DNA from: Glycomyces lechevalierae | GTDB lineage: Bacteria > Actinomycetota > Actinomycetes > Mycobacteriales > Micromonosporaceae | Direction of reading: 5' to 3' | Assembly: GCF_027622945.1 (NCBI RefSeq) | Contig: NZ_JAPZVQ010000006.1 | Coordinates: 1-49,486, forward strand | Length of the DNA stretch: 49,486 bases | Shown: positions 24,514 to 32,355 of the stretch, piece by piece | Layout: each line of letters opens with the position of its first letter | How positions within the stretch are numbered: the first letter of the stretch is position 1 | Translations under genes and position numbers: made by a program | Notes under the pieces: model-generated | Database searches by the model: none | What the model was told of the DNA's origin: nothing | What the model saw: the letters and a program-made list of their open reading frames with translations, nothing else

Positions 24514-26070
24514 TTGCGCCACTTCAGTTCCGACAACGGCGACGGCACCTACCGCAACCCGGTCCTGGGAGCCGACTGGTCCGACCCCGACGCGATCCGC
24601 GTCGGCCGCGACTTCTACCTGACCGCCTCCAGCTTCCACCGCGTCCCGGGCCTGCCGATCCTGCACAGCCGCGACCTCGTGAACTGGACACTCATCGGCC
24701 ACGCGCTGCAGCGGCTCGTCCCGGAGGAGGACTTCGCGACGCCGCAGCGCGGCGGCGGCGTCTGGGCCCCGGCCCTGCGCCACCACGCCGGCCGGTACTG
24801 GATCGTCTACCCCGACCCGGACCGGGGCCTGTTCGTCACCAGCGCCGAGGACCCGGCAGGGGAGTGGACGCGACCGCACCTGCTGAAGTGCGGCAAGGGA
24901 CTCATCGACCCGTGTCCCTTGTGGGCATCCGACGGTTCGGCGTACCTCGTGCACGGCTGGGCGAAGAGCCGCGCCGGGATCAACAACCGGCTCACCGTGC
25001 ACCGCATGAACGAGGACGCGACCGAACTCCTGGACTGTGCTCCTGGTAACGACAGCGGCAGGGTCGTCATCGACGGCGACGAGCTGCCCGGCTACCGCAC
25101 GCTCGAAGGCCCCAAGTTCTACGAACGCGACGGCTGGTACTGGATCTTCGCGCCCGCCGGCGGCGTCACCGACGGCTGGCAGTCGGCATTCCGAGCCCGC
25201 GATCCCTTCGGGCCCTACGAGGAACGCATCGTCCTCGAACAGGGCACCACGGACGTCAACGGACCGCACCAGGGCGCGTGGGTGACCACAGAGGACGGCG
25301 ACGACTGGTTCCTGCACTTCCAGGACAAGGGCCCCTTCGGGCGGGTCGTGCACCTCCAACCCATGCGCTGGGACGGCGACGGCTGGCCCGTGATCGGCGA
25401 CGACGGCCAACCCGTGGCCGCCCACGCCAAGCCCGTCGCCGACGAACCCCTCGCTGCGCCCGCCACCTCCGACGACTTCGCCGAACGCATCGGCCCCCAG
25501 TGGGCCTGGCAGGCCAACCCCGAACCCGGCTGGGCCACAACTGATTCGGGCCTGCGGCTCGCCTGCGCTCCCGGCGGCACCCTCGACCTGCGCCACCTCC
25601 CGCACCTCCTCGGCCAGCGCCTGCCCGACGGCGGCTGCCGCGCCGAGACGACCATGCGCCTCGAAGACGCCCCGGACGGCGTGATGGCGGGCCTCGCCGT
25701 CGTCGGCGACGACTATGCCTGGATCGGTCTGGCGCGCACACCCGTCAACGCCATCGTCATCTGCCGCATCTCCGAAGACGGCGAATACATGCGCGGCAAC
25801 GGCCCCGCCATGCCCGTCCCGATGCTCGACGACCGCGTCTCCGCGGAGGTCACAGTCGGCGTCGAGGTCGACGCGGACGGCCGCTGCCAGTTCTTCGCCG
25901 CCCTCCCCGGCGAGGAGCCGCGGCCGGTCGGGGAACCGTTCCAGGCCAAGGAAGGCCGATGGGTCGGCGCGGCCCTCGGGCTCTTCGCCGCCACCGCCGG
26001 GAAGGAACCCCGGGGCGGCTCGGCCGTGTTCGACGCCGTGCGCATCACCGCCGCGGACGCCCATGGATGA
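24514..26070 (+). CDS. glycoside hydrolase family 43
   Basis: This 518-aa five-bladed beta-propeller hydrolase, of the beta-xylosidase/alpha-L-arabinofuranosidase family, has presumed catalytic residues Asp24 (DWSDPDAI, base), Asp132 (LIDPCPLW, pKa modulator) and Glu198 (TLEGPKFYE, acid). FYLTASSFHRVPGLPILHSRD is split by the usual family spacing. The C-terminal ~190 residues form a separate beta-sandwich, as in many GH43 xylosidases. No signal peptide, so it acts on imported oligosaccharides. TTG 24514 is the only available start: an in-frame TAA lies six codons upstream and the conserved region starts at once. GGGA is 6 bp ahead. Confidence 0.9.
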   Translation: MRHFSSDNGDGTYRNPVLGADWSDPDAIRVGRDFYLTASSFHRVPGLPILHSRDLVNWTLIGHALQRLVPEEDFATPQRGGGVWAPALRHHAGRYWIVYPDPDRGLFVTSAEDPAGEWTRPHLLKCGKGLIDPCPLWASDGSAYLVHGWAKSRAGINNRLTVHRMNEDATELLDCAPGNDSGRVVIDGDELPGYRTLEGPKFYERDGWYWIFAPAGGVTDGWQSAFRARDPFGPYEERIVLEQGTTDVNGPHQGAWVTTEDGDDWFLHFQDKGPFGRVVHLQPMRWDGDGWPVIGDDGQPVAAHAKPVADEPLAAPATSDDFAERIGPQWAWQANPEPGWATTDSGLRLACAPGGTLDLRHLPHLLGQRLPDGGCRAETTMRLEDAPDGVMAGLAVVGDDYAWIGLARTPVNAIVICRISEDGEYMRGNGPAMPVPMLDDRVSAEVTVGVEVDADGRCQFFAALPGEEPRPVGEPFQAKEGRWVGAALGLFAATAGKEPRGGSAVFDAVRITAADAHG

Positions 26071-26944
26071 CCAGCTGACCCTCGTGCAGACCCTCCCGCT
26101 CATCCTCGGCGGGCTCACCGTCGCCGAATACGTGTGGCGCCCGCACGTGCCGAACACGTTGTCGCCCAGGCCGTTCCTGCATCCCGTGCGCACCCTCGCC
26201 GGGACGACGGTCACCGAGGTCATGCCGCCCGACCACCTGCACCACCTCGGCGTGAGCGTCGCCGTCCCCGACGCGGGCGGCGCGAACTTCTGGGGCGGGC
26301 GCACCTACGTGCAGGGCCAAGGCTCCATCCCCCTGCCGAACCACGGCGTGCAGCGCCACCACCGCTGGGAGGCCAAGACCGACGCCGTGCTCGCTCACGA
26401 ACTCCACTGGATCGGCCCCGACGGGACGACGCTGCTGCGCGAACGCCGCCGCATCGCCGCCCGGCCCGTCGACGACCGCGCCTGGGCCCTCGACTTCCGG
26501 TACGCGCTCCAGAACCTCACCGCCGAACCGCTCGTCATCTCCAGCCCAGGCGTCAAGGGCCGTACCGGAGCCGGATACGGCGGCTTCTTCTGGCGGGCCC
26601 GGCGCGGCCAGAACAACGTGAAGATCCTCGGGCCCGACGTCGCCGGCGAAGCACGCCTCCACGGCTCCGCGACCCCCTGGCTCGCCCTCTCCGCCTCCGG
26701 CCCCGAACCTTGGACCCTCGTCTTCATCGACATTGCGGCGCAACGCGATCCATGGTTCGTGCGCGGCGGCGACTACGTCGGCGTCGGCCCCGCACTCGCC
26801 TGGGAGGAGCCGCTGACGGCCGCCCCGGGCGAGGGCCCGAGGCGTCGTATCATCACGGTAGTCGCGGACGGCGACCTCGGGCCGCGAGCGATCGAAGGCC
26901 TGGTGGAAGCGGTCGCGGCGAGCCCCGCACCCCGCGAGGCCTAA
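26063..26944 (+). CDS. DUF6807 (PmoA-like) family protein, copy 1
   Basis: This 293-aa beta-rich protein of the DUF6807/PmoA-like family often accompanies sugar utilisation genes; its activity is unknown. Family marks are RPFLHPVRTLAGT, the His cluster PPDHLHHLG, GANFWGGRTYV, and GAGYGGFFWRA. The clustered histidines could be catalytic or bind metal. No signal peptide. ATG 26063 overlaps the GH43 stop by 8 nt, so translation is coupled. It is followed by a diverged paralogue. The name PmoA is misleading: it has no relation in context to methane oxidation. Confidence 0.8.
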   Translation: MDDQLTLVQTLPLILGGLTVAEYVWRPHVPNTLSPRPFLHPVRTLAGTTVTEVMPPDHLHHLGVSVAVPDAGGANFWGGRTYVQGQGSIPLPNHGVQRHHRWEAKTDAVLAHELHWIGPDGTTLLRERRRIAARPVDDRAWALDFRYALQNLTAEPLVISSPGVKGRTGAGYGGFFWRARRGQNNVKILGPDVAGEARLHGSATPWLALSASGPEPWTLVFIDIAAQRDPWFVRGGDYVGVGPALAWEEPLTAAPGEGPRRRIITVVADGDLGPRAIEGLVEAVAASPAPREA

Positions 26945-26959
26945 GTGATTGGAGCCGCA

Positions 26960-27850
26960 ATGGAGCACTCCGGCACTGTCCGCGAACTGGACGCCGACCA
27001 ACCCGTCCGGCTCCAGGTCGACGGCCGCGAAGTGGCCAGCTACGTGTGGCGCTCCGAGCTGCCCGCCTCCACCGCGCCCCGGCCGTTCCTCCACCCCGTG
27101 CGCACCCTCGCCGGCACCGTCGTCACCGACGCCCGCCCGCATTCGCACACCCACCAGCTCGGCATCAGCATCGCCGCGCCCGACATCGGCGGCCAGAACT
27201 TCTGGGGCGGGCGCACCTTCGTCGCCGGGCACGGCCCCGCCTGGCTCGACGACCACGGCACGCAGCGGCACCAGAGGTGGCTGCGGCACACCGACTCCGA
27301 GCTCGCGCACACCCTGCACTGGGTCGACCGGGAAGGCGCGGCGCTGCTGAGCGAACGGCGCGCGATCGCCTGCGTCCCTTTGACTCCGGACGCTTGGACG
27401 CTCTCGGTCCAGACCCGCCTCGCCAACGCCACGGACCGGCCGCTGCCGATCCGCAGCCCGGCCGCGCTCGGCCGCGTCGGCGCCGGCTACGGCGGGTTCT
27501 TCTGGCGCGGCCCAGCGGCCAACGGCCAAGTGCGCGTGCAGAGCCCCGCCGGGACGGGCGTTCGGGCCGTCCACGGCACCACCGCGCCCTGGCTCACCGT
27601 CTCCGGCGCCAGCACGAATGCACAGTGGACGATGCTGTTCGTGCCCGCCGATGCGACGACAGCACAAGACAAATGGTTCGTGCGAGCCCGCGACTACCTC
27701 GGCGTCGGCTCATCGCTCACATGGGACCGTCCACTGGTCCTCGAACCCGGCGAGCAGATCGAACGGCATATCCTCGCTGTCGTGGCAGACGGCAACCTCA
27801 CCGAAGACGCGGCCGCCGCGCTCGCCGAAGCAGCGCGGCCCCCGGCATGA
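26960..27850 (+). CDS. DUF6807 (PmoA-like) family protein, copy 2
   Basis: This 296-aa tandem paralogue of the preceding gene shares RPFLHPVRTLAGT, QNFWGGRTFV and GAGYGGFFWRG, but the His cluster reads PHSHTHQLG, with one His replaced by Gln. This suggests divergence in activity or substrate. ATG 26960 has GGAG 5 bp upstream; a GTG at 26945 directly after the previous stop is possible but without a ribosome site. The stop overlaps the ROK gene start (ATGA). Confidence 0.8.
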   Translation: MEHSGTVRELDADQPVRLQVDGREVASYVWRSELPASTAPRPFLHPVRTLAGTVVTDARPHSHTHQLGISIAAPDIGGQNFWGGRTFVAGHGPAWLDDHGTQRHQRWLRHTDSELAHTLHWVDREGAALLSERRAIACVPLTPDAWTLSVQTRLANATDRPLPIRSPAALGRVGAGYGGFFWRGPAANGQVRVQSPAGTGVRAVHGTTAPWLTVSGASTNAQWTMLFVPADATTAQDKWFVRARDYLGVGSSLTWDRPLVLEPGEQIERHILAVVADGNLTEDAAAALAEAARPPA

Positions 27851-29040
27851 ACACGCCCCGCTCCAACGACCCCGCCCGGCAGGAACGCCTGCGCGCGTTG
27901 AACCTCGAGCTCGTGTTCCGGCACGTGCTCGCCGCCGACGCCCCCGTCTCGCGCACCGAACTCGCCGCCGCCACCGGCCTCACCCGGCCCACCATCACCC
28001 GCATCGTCGAAGAGCTCATAGCCGGACGACTCGTCACCGAGACCGGCGCGACCCCCGACGGCCGCGCGGGCCGACCCCGCATGGGGCTCACCGTCTCCCG
28101 CTCCGGGCCCGCCGGCCTCGGCCTCGACATCCGCACCGACGGCCTCGCCGCGTGCGTCGTGGACCTCACCGGAGCCGTGCGCCACCTCGCGTTCGCGCCG
28201 TTCACCGACACCGAAGCCCCCGCCGTCCTCGAACGCCTGGGCCGCATGGCGACCGAGGCCGCCGAAGCCGCCGCCGCCGAAGGCCTCACCGTCGTCACCG
28301 CCACCCTCGCCGTCCCCGGCCCCACCGACGACGGCGTCGTCCGCACCGCCCCCTCCCTCGGCTGGAGGGACGTCGACGCCGGCGCGATGCTCGCCGAACA
28401 CCTCCGCCACCTCGATGTCACGACCAATGTGGACAACGAAGCGAACCTCGCCGCCCGCGGCGAACTCCACCGCGCCACACCCGACCACTTCCTCTACGTC
28501 TCAGGCGGACTCGACATCGGCGCCGGCATCATCCTCGACCGCCGCCCCCTCCGCGGCTCCCACGGCTGGGGCGGCGAACTCGGCCACCTCACCGTCGACC
28601 CCGACGGCAAACCCTGCCGCTGCGGCTCCCGCGGCTGCCTCCAGACCTACGCCAGCCTCGCCGCGATCCTCGCCGGCGACACCCTCCCCGCCGGCCTCAC
28701 CGCCGACGCCGCCCTCCTCACCTGGGCCGACGCCGGCCGCCCCGAAACCCTCGCCGCCCTCGACACCGCCGCGACCGCCCTCGGCATCGCCATCGCCAAC
28801 GTCCTCAACCTCCTCGACATCGACACCGTCCTCCTCGGCGGCAGCTACGCCCTCGTCTCCTCCTGGCTCATCACCGGCGTCGAAGCCGAGATCAACCAGC
28901 GCGTCCTCTCCGCCCGCTGGGCCCCGATCACAGTCCGCCCCGCAACCCTCGGCCCCGACGCCGCCGCCATCGGCGCCGCCATGGCCGTCATCGACCGCAT
29001 CCGCCGCGACCCCACCGACTGGCTCGCCTCAGGACGATGA
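27847..29040 (+). CDS. ROK-family transcriptional regulator
   Basis: This 397-aa XylR/NagC-like protein has an N-terminal winged helix (LAADAPVSRTELAAATGLTR, then PTITRIVEELIAGRLV). A ROK domain follows with the sugar/ATP fold motif DIGAGI and the zinc-binding cluster CRCGSRGCLQTYAS, followed by NVLNLLDIDTVLLGG. It should bind DNA and be released by a sugar ligand. ATGA overlap with the preceding gene places it last in the importer operon; the CATCGA palindrome at the operon promoter is a plausible target. Confidence 0.9.
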   Translation: MNTPRSNDPARQERLRALNLELVFRHVLAADAPVSRTELAAATGLTRPTITRIVEELIAGRLVTETGATPDGRAGRPRMGLTVSRSGPAGLGLDIRTDGLAACVVDLTGAVRHLAFAPFTDTEAPAVLERLGRMATEAAEAAAAEGLTVVTATLAVPGPTDDGVVRTAPSLGWRDVDAGAMLAEHLRHLDVTTNVDNEANLAARGELHRATPDHFLYVSGGLDIGAGIILDRRPLRGSHGWGGELGHLTVDPDGKPCRCGSRGCLQTYASLAAILAGDTLPAGLTADAALLTWADAGRPETLAALDTAATALGIAIANVLNLLDIDTVLLGGSYALVSSWLITGVEAEINQRVLSARWAPITVRPATLGPDAAAIGAAMAVIDRIRRDPTDWLASGR

Positions 29041-29091
29041 CACGGGCCGCCCCCACACGGCAGGATGGTCGGAGAACGAAGGAGACGTGCA

Positions 29092-30675
29092 ATGACGCAC
29101 CAGCCCGACCTCGCCCTCGACGGCCCCGGCCACGGAACGCTCTCGATCGCGGCCATCCTCGCCGAAACCGCCACGCGACGCCCCGAAGCACCCGCCCTGT
29201 ACTTCATGGGACAGGCCATCACCTATGGGGCCCTTTGGGACCAGACCCGCGCTTACGCGGGCGCCCTCACCGCCCGCGGCATCGGGCCCGGCTCGCGAGT
29301 CGCCATCGTCATCCCGAACGTGCCCGACTTCCCCCGCGTCTACTACGCGGCCCTCGCCCTCGGCGCGGTCGTCGTACCCGTCCACCTGCTGCTCAAAGCC
29401 GACGAGATCCGCTTCGTCCTCGAAGACGCCGACGTCGACCTCGCCGTAGTCGCCGCCCCCTTCCTCGGCGAAGCCGCCCCGGCGGCCGCCCTCGCCGGCG
29501 TCCCGCTCCTCACCGTCCTCGCCCCGGAAGGCTTCACCATCGACGGCGAACCCGTCGCACGCATGGAAGCCGAAGCCGCCCAAGCCACCCCGATCGAGCG
29601 CTACACGGCCCTCCACCCGCTCGCGGCCGCCACCATCCTGTACACCTCAGGCACAACAGGCACCCCGAAAGGCGCCGTCGGCTCGCATCTCGCGGCGGTC
29701 GAACAGGTCCACACCTGGCTCCTCGACACGGTCGAGTACCGGCCCGACGACGTGCTCTACGGCGGCCTCCCGTTCTTCCACACCTTCGGCCAGACCGTGG
29801 TCCTGAACGCCGGCTTCCGGCGCGGCGCCGCGATCATCCTGCTCCCGAAGTTCGACCCCGACGAGGCGCTGGCACTCCTGGTGCAGCACAAGGCGACCGT
29901 GTTCGCGGGCGTGCCCACGAACTATGCGGCAATGATCGCCGCGGCCGGCCGCAACCCGGACCGGCCCCCGCTGCGCTACGGGATCTCCGGCGGCGCGGCC
30001 CTGCCGACCGCGCTGCTCGAGGCCTTCGAAGCCGAGTTCGGCGCCCAGGTGCACGAAGGCTACGGGCTCACCGAGACCTCGCCGGTCGCCAGCTTCAACC
30101 TGGTCTCAGAACCGATCCGGCCCGGAACGGTGGGGAAATCGATCTGGGGGGTCGACGTCGCCGTCGCCGACGCGGACATCGACGACCGGATCGAGCTGCT
30201 GCCCGAATCGGAGCTGGGCGAGATCGTGGTGCGCGGCCACAACCTCATGAAGGGCTACCTCGGCCGCCCCGACGCCACGGACGCCGCGGTCGTCGACGGC
30301 TGGTTCCGCACCGGAGATCTGGGCACTGTGGACCGCGAGGGCGTGATTAAGATTGTGGACCGCAAGAAGGACATGATCATCCGCAACGGCTACAACGTCT
30401 ACCCGACCGAGGTCGAGGCCGTGCTCTCGCGGCACCCGGCCGTATCGCTCGCGGTGGTCTTCGGTGTGCCGCATGACGAGCACGGGCAGGAGATCCATGC
30501 CGTGATCGTGCCGGCCGAAGGGGCCGCAGCGGATCCGGCCGAGCTCGTCGAGTATGTGAAGGCCAAGATCGCGGCCTACAAGTACCCGCGTGTGGTGCAC
30601 GTGGTCGAGGCCCTACCACTCGGCCCGAGCGGCAAGATCCTCAAGCGGGAACTTCAGCGGATCTACAGCGACTGA
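29092..30675 (+). CDS. AMP-dependent acyl-CoA ligase
   Basis: This 527-aa ANL-superfamily enzyme activates a carboxylic acid, probably a fatty acid, to acyl-AMP and then acyl-CoA. Motifs are YTSGTTGTPKGA (phosphate loop), GYGLTETSP, GWFRTGDLG, the hinge KIVDRKKDMIIRNGYN-VYP, and catalytic Lys in GPSGKILKREL. Length is typical of medium/long-chain acyl-CoA synthetases. ATG 29092 has AAGGAGA 6 bp upstream. It starts 51 bp after the ROK gene; readthrough is possible, but the function does not obviously belong to the sugar operon. Confidence 0.9.
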   Translation: MTHQPDLALDGPGHGTLSIAAILAETATRRPEAPALYFMGQAITYGALWDQTRAYAGALTARGIGPGSRVAIVIPNVPDFPRVYYAALALGAVVVPVHLLLKADEIRFVLEDADVDLAVVAAPFLGEAAPAAALAGVPLLTVLAPEGFTIDGEPVARMEAEAAQATPIERYTALHPLAAATILYTSGTTGTPKGAVGSHLAAVEQVHTWLLDTVEYRPDDVLYGGLPFFHTFGQTVVLNAGFRRGAAIILLPKFDPDEALALLVQHKATVFAGVPTNYAAMIAAAGRNPDRPPLRYGISGGAALPTALLEAFEAEFGAQVHEGYGLTETSPVASFNLVSEPIRPGTVGKSIWGVDVAVADADIDDRIELLPESELGEIVVRGHNLMKGYLGRPDATDAAVVDGWFRTGDLGTVDREGVIKIVDRKKDMIIRNGYNVYPTEVEAVLSRHPAVSLAVVFGVPHDEHGQEIHAVIVPAEGAAADPAELVEYVKAKIAAYKYPRVVHVVEALPLGPSGKILKRELQRIYSD

Positions 30676-30778
30676 TCGATTCGGCTGGGCTCATCGGCTG
30701 GTGCCGCTGGGTGGAGAGTGCGGTCCCGACGCGGGAGGCGGGTCTTGCGGTCGGTTCTTGTTTTGTGGCATGGGTATT

Positions 30779-30938
30779 GCGGGCGGCCGGACGGTTGGTC
30801 CGGGCCGCCCGCGTGTTCCTCGCGAGGAGGAGGGGCATCTGGCGGGGACCGCGCGCGGGTGGTTTCCCGCGCGCGGTCTCGGTATGGCGACGTTCGCGAA
30901 TTCCCTCATATCGTCGCCATCCCGCCGATGGCGTTTTT
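30779..30938 (+). ncRNA. candidate structured RNA or leader/trailer element
   Basis: This is part of a 509-bp stretch without a convincing gene. Three stable hairpins occur in a row: 30779-30812 (a GC-rich stem with one bulge), 30847-30859 paired with 30866-30878 (perfect 13 bp, TGGTTT loop), and a terminal hairpin with T-tract. ATGGCGAC (30884-30891) can pair with GTCGCCAT (30913-30920), which would disrupt the terminal hairpin. The element may be a small RNA or simply the 3' end of the acyl-CoA ligase transcript. No clear promoter was found. Confidence 0.3.
30915..30938 (+). terminator. intrinsic terminator with T-tract
   Basis: CGCCATC (30915-30921) pairs with GATGGCG (30927-30933) over CCGCC, followed by TTTTT (30934-30938). 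It would terminate transcripts coming from the acyl-CoA ligase side. Confidence 0.75.
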
Positions 30939-30958
30939 GTACCAAGGCTGACACATGC

Positions 30959-31155
30959 CGTAGTTGCCCTGCAACAGAAAGTTTCTGCCTGTGGATAACT
31001 TCCCGAGTGCCGATGTGCATGGTGGACACCGCCTTGTGGATCGTGATGTCGATGTCGCTGGTAGTGGTGCTCGTTTGGCGCATGCATCAACCCTGTCACG
31101 GGTTGTTTCAGGGTGGCAACTACGAGTTTGCCGCCTGTGGATAACTTGTGGATTT
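30959..31155. repeat. cluster of DnaA-box-like sites
   Basis: Noncoding by eye. TGTGGATAA (reverse complement of TTATCCACA) occurs at 30990-30998 and 31136-31144. Related TGTGGATCG (31035-31043) and TGTGGATTT (31147-31155) lie in the same orientation. A longer direct repeat CCTGTGGATAACTT surrounds both perfect sites. CGTAGTTGCC (30959-30968) and GGCAACTACG (31115-31124) form a 10-bp inverted repeat around the cluster. No dnaA/dnaN is in the window. Confidence 0.6.
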
Positions 31156-31184
31156 CGCAGGTCAGGGATGTGGGTGGCCGGGGA

Positions 31185-31787
31185 TCAGGCGGGGGTCCAG
31201 GTGGGGTTGCGGCCCAAGGTTGCGAGGAGGGTTTCCAGGAGACCTCGGTTCGGTTCGAGGGGGACGGCTGGGGCGAAGGGGGCGTAGGGACCGGTTCGGG
31301 TTGGGCCGTCGAGGGGTACTTCTTGTGCGAGGGGCAGGACGGCGGCGAGGATGTCGTCGTCGAACTCGACTTTGACGCCGATCGAGGCGGCGACGTCCCA
31401 GGCGTGGACCACGTAGTCGATGAAGTGGAAGCCGAGGCCCTGCCCGCCCGGGACGGCCAGGGAGCGGTCGGCGCCGACGAGGATCGGCCAGTCGTGGTCG
31501 ACCGCGCCGGGGGAGTCGAAGGCGTCGACGACCTCGACGGCCGAGGCTGCGAAGGCCTCGTGGGGGCGGGTCGAGACAGGCCGGTCGGCCCAGGTCGCGA
31601 GGTCGAAGGGCTCGCCGCGGGCGGCGGAGGCGAAGCCGTGGTTCTGGCCGGTCATGTGGGCGAGGAGCTGGGAGAGATCCCAACCGGCACACGGGGTTTC
31701 CGCGCTGAGTTGGTCTTCTTGAATCTGTTCGACGATCGCGGTGGCCGTCGCCATCGTCCGGCGGTGGAGGGGGAGGAGGTCGGTCAT
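31185..31787 (-). CDS. DinB-like/TIGR03086 family protein
   Basis: This 200-aa four-helix-bundle protein of the mycothiol-dependent maleylpyruvate isomerase N-terminal (TIGR03086) type has a characteristic first helix and TPCAGWDLSQLLAHMTGQN, with a second His in GFHFIDYVVHAWDVA. The histidines would bind a divalent metal. Members are linked to thiol-dependent or detoxification chemistry, but the specific reaction is unknown. I chose ATG 31787 because it lies exactly 7 nt after a perfect TATGAT -10, giving a leaderless mRNA; ATG 31799 overlaps that box. Confidence 0.82.
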   Translation of the reverse strand: MTDLLPLHRRTMATATAIVEQIQEDQLSAETPCAGWDLSQLLAHMTGQNHGFASAARGEPFDLATWADRPVSTRPHEAFAASAVEVVDAFDSPGAVDHDWPILVGADRSLAVPGGQGLGFHFIDYVVHAWDVAASIGVKVEFDDDILAAVLPLAQEVPLDGPTRTGPYAPFAPAVPLEPNRGLLETLLATLGRNPTWTPA

Positions 31788-31794
31788 GACCCGG

Positions 31795-31827
31795 ATCATA
31801 GGCCGCCTGAGTCAGCGTCGGTAAAAT
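31795..31827. promoter_or_regulatory. back-to-back -10 boxes of divergent genes
   Basis: Minus strand: TATGAT at 31795-31800, serving the DinB-like gene (possible -35 TTACCG 18 bp upstream). Plus strand: TAAAAT at 31822-31827, about 35 bp before the GTG of the hemerythrin gene. Confidence 0.55.
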
Positions 31828-31862
31828 CGCTGCGGCGCTTTCGCCCCAGTGGGCACAGCGCC

Positions 31863-32351
31863 GTGATCGAAGGAGCAACGACTATAGATTCCGACACCGG
31901 CCGCCTGGTCGCGTTCAGCACCCAACTCCGCAATGTCCACCAGAGCCTCCGCAAGGCCCTGGACCTCGCCCGCCGCTCGATCGACGGCGAGTTCGAGGAA
32001 ACCGCCGGGCAGGACCTCCTGCTCTTCTGCCGCGGTTTCTGCTCGGCCCTCTCCGGCCACCACCGGAGCGAGGATGGGGGATTGTTCCCGCAGGTCATCG
32101 CCGAGCATCCTGAGCTCAAACCCGTGATCGCCAACCTCATGAGCGACCACAACATGCTCGAACACCTCATCGGCCGCCTCGCCGACGCCATGGACTCCGG
32201 GGCCGACCCCGATGAGCTCCACCGCCATCTCGACGGCATCGGCGCGGTCATGGAGACCCACTTCAGGTACGAGGAGAGCCAGCTCCTGGCGATCCTCGAC
32301 AAGCTGGAGCTGGAAGGCGAGCCGAAGCGACTGCTCGGCGACCTCGCCTGA
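31863..32351 (+). CDS. hemerythrin HHE-domain protein
   Basis: This ~162-aa protein is a helical bundle with the metal ligands of the hemerythrin family: His in NVHQSL, His/Glu in GHHRSEDGGLFP, two His in MSDHNMLEHLI, and His/Glu in METHFRYEESQLL. It probably holds a di-iron centre and senses or carries oxygen or reactive species. The start is uncertain. GTG 31863 is the nearest legal start, but the only good ribosome site (AAGGAG, 31870-31875) lies after it, 8 nt before an ATA codon at 31884. It is convergent with the next gene, 4 bp between stops. Confidence 0.85.
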   Translation: MIEGATTIDSDTGRLVAFSTQLRNVHQSLRKALDLARRSIDGEFEETAGQDLLLFCRGFCSALSGHHRSEDGGLFPQVIAEHPELKPVIANLMSDHNMLEHLIGRLADAMDSGADPDELHRHLDGIGAVMETHFRYEESQLLAILDKLELEGEPKRLLGDLA

Positions 32352-32355
32352 TGCC

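Noticed and set aside
26063..27850. Reading the PmoA-like proteins as methane monooxygenase parts
   Set aside because: They are soluble, lack membrane helices and sit in a sugar operon; the family name is a historical label.
30959..31155. The DnaA-box cluster as the chromosomal origin
   Set aside because: No dnaA, dnaN or related genes flank it, and actinobacterial origins carry many more boxes. Kept only as an unexplained cluster.
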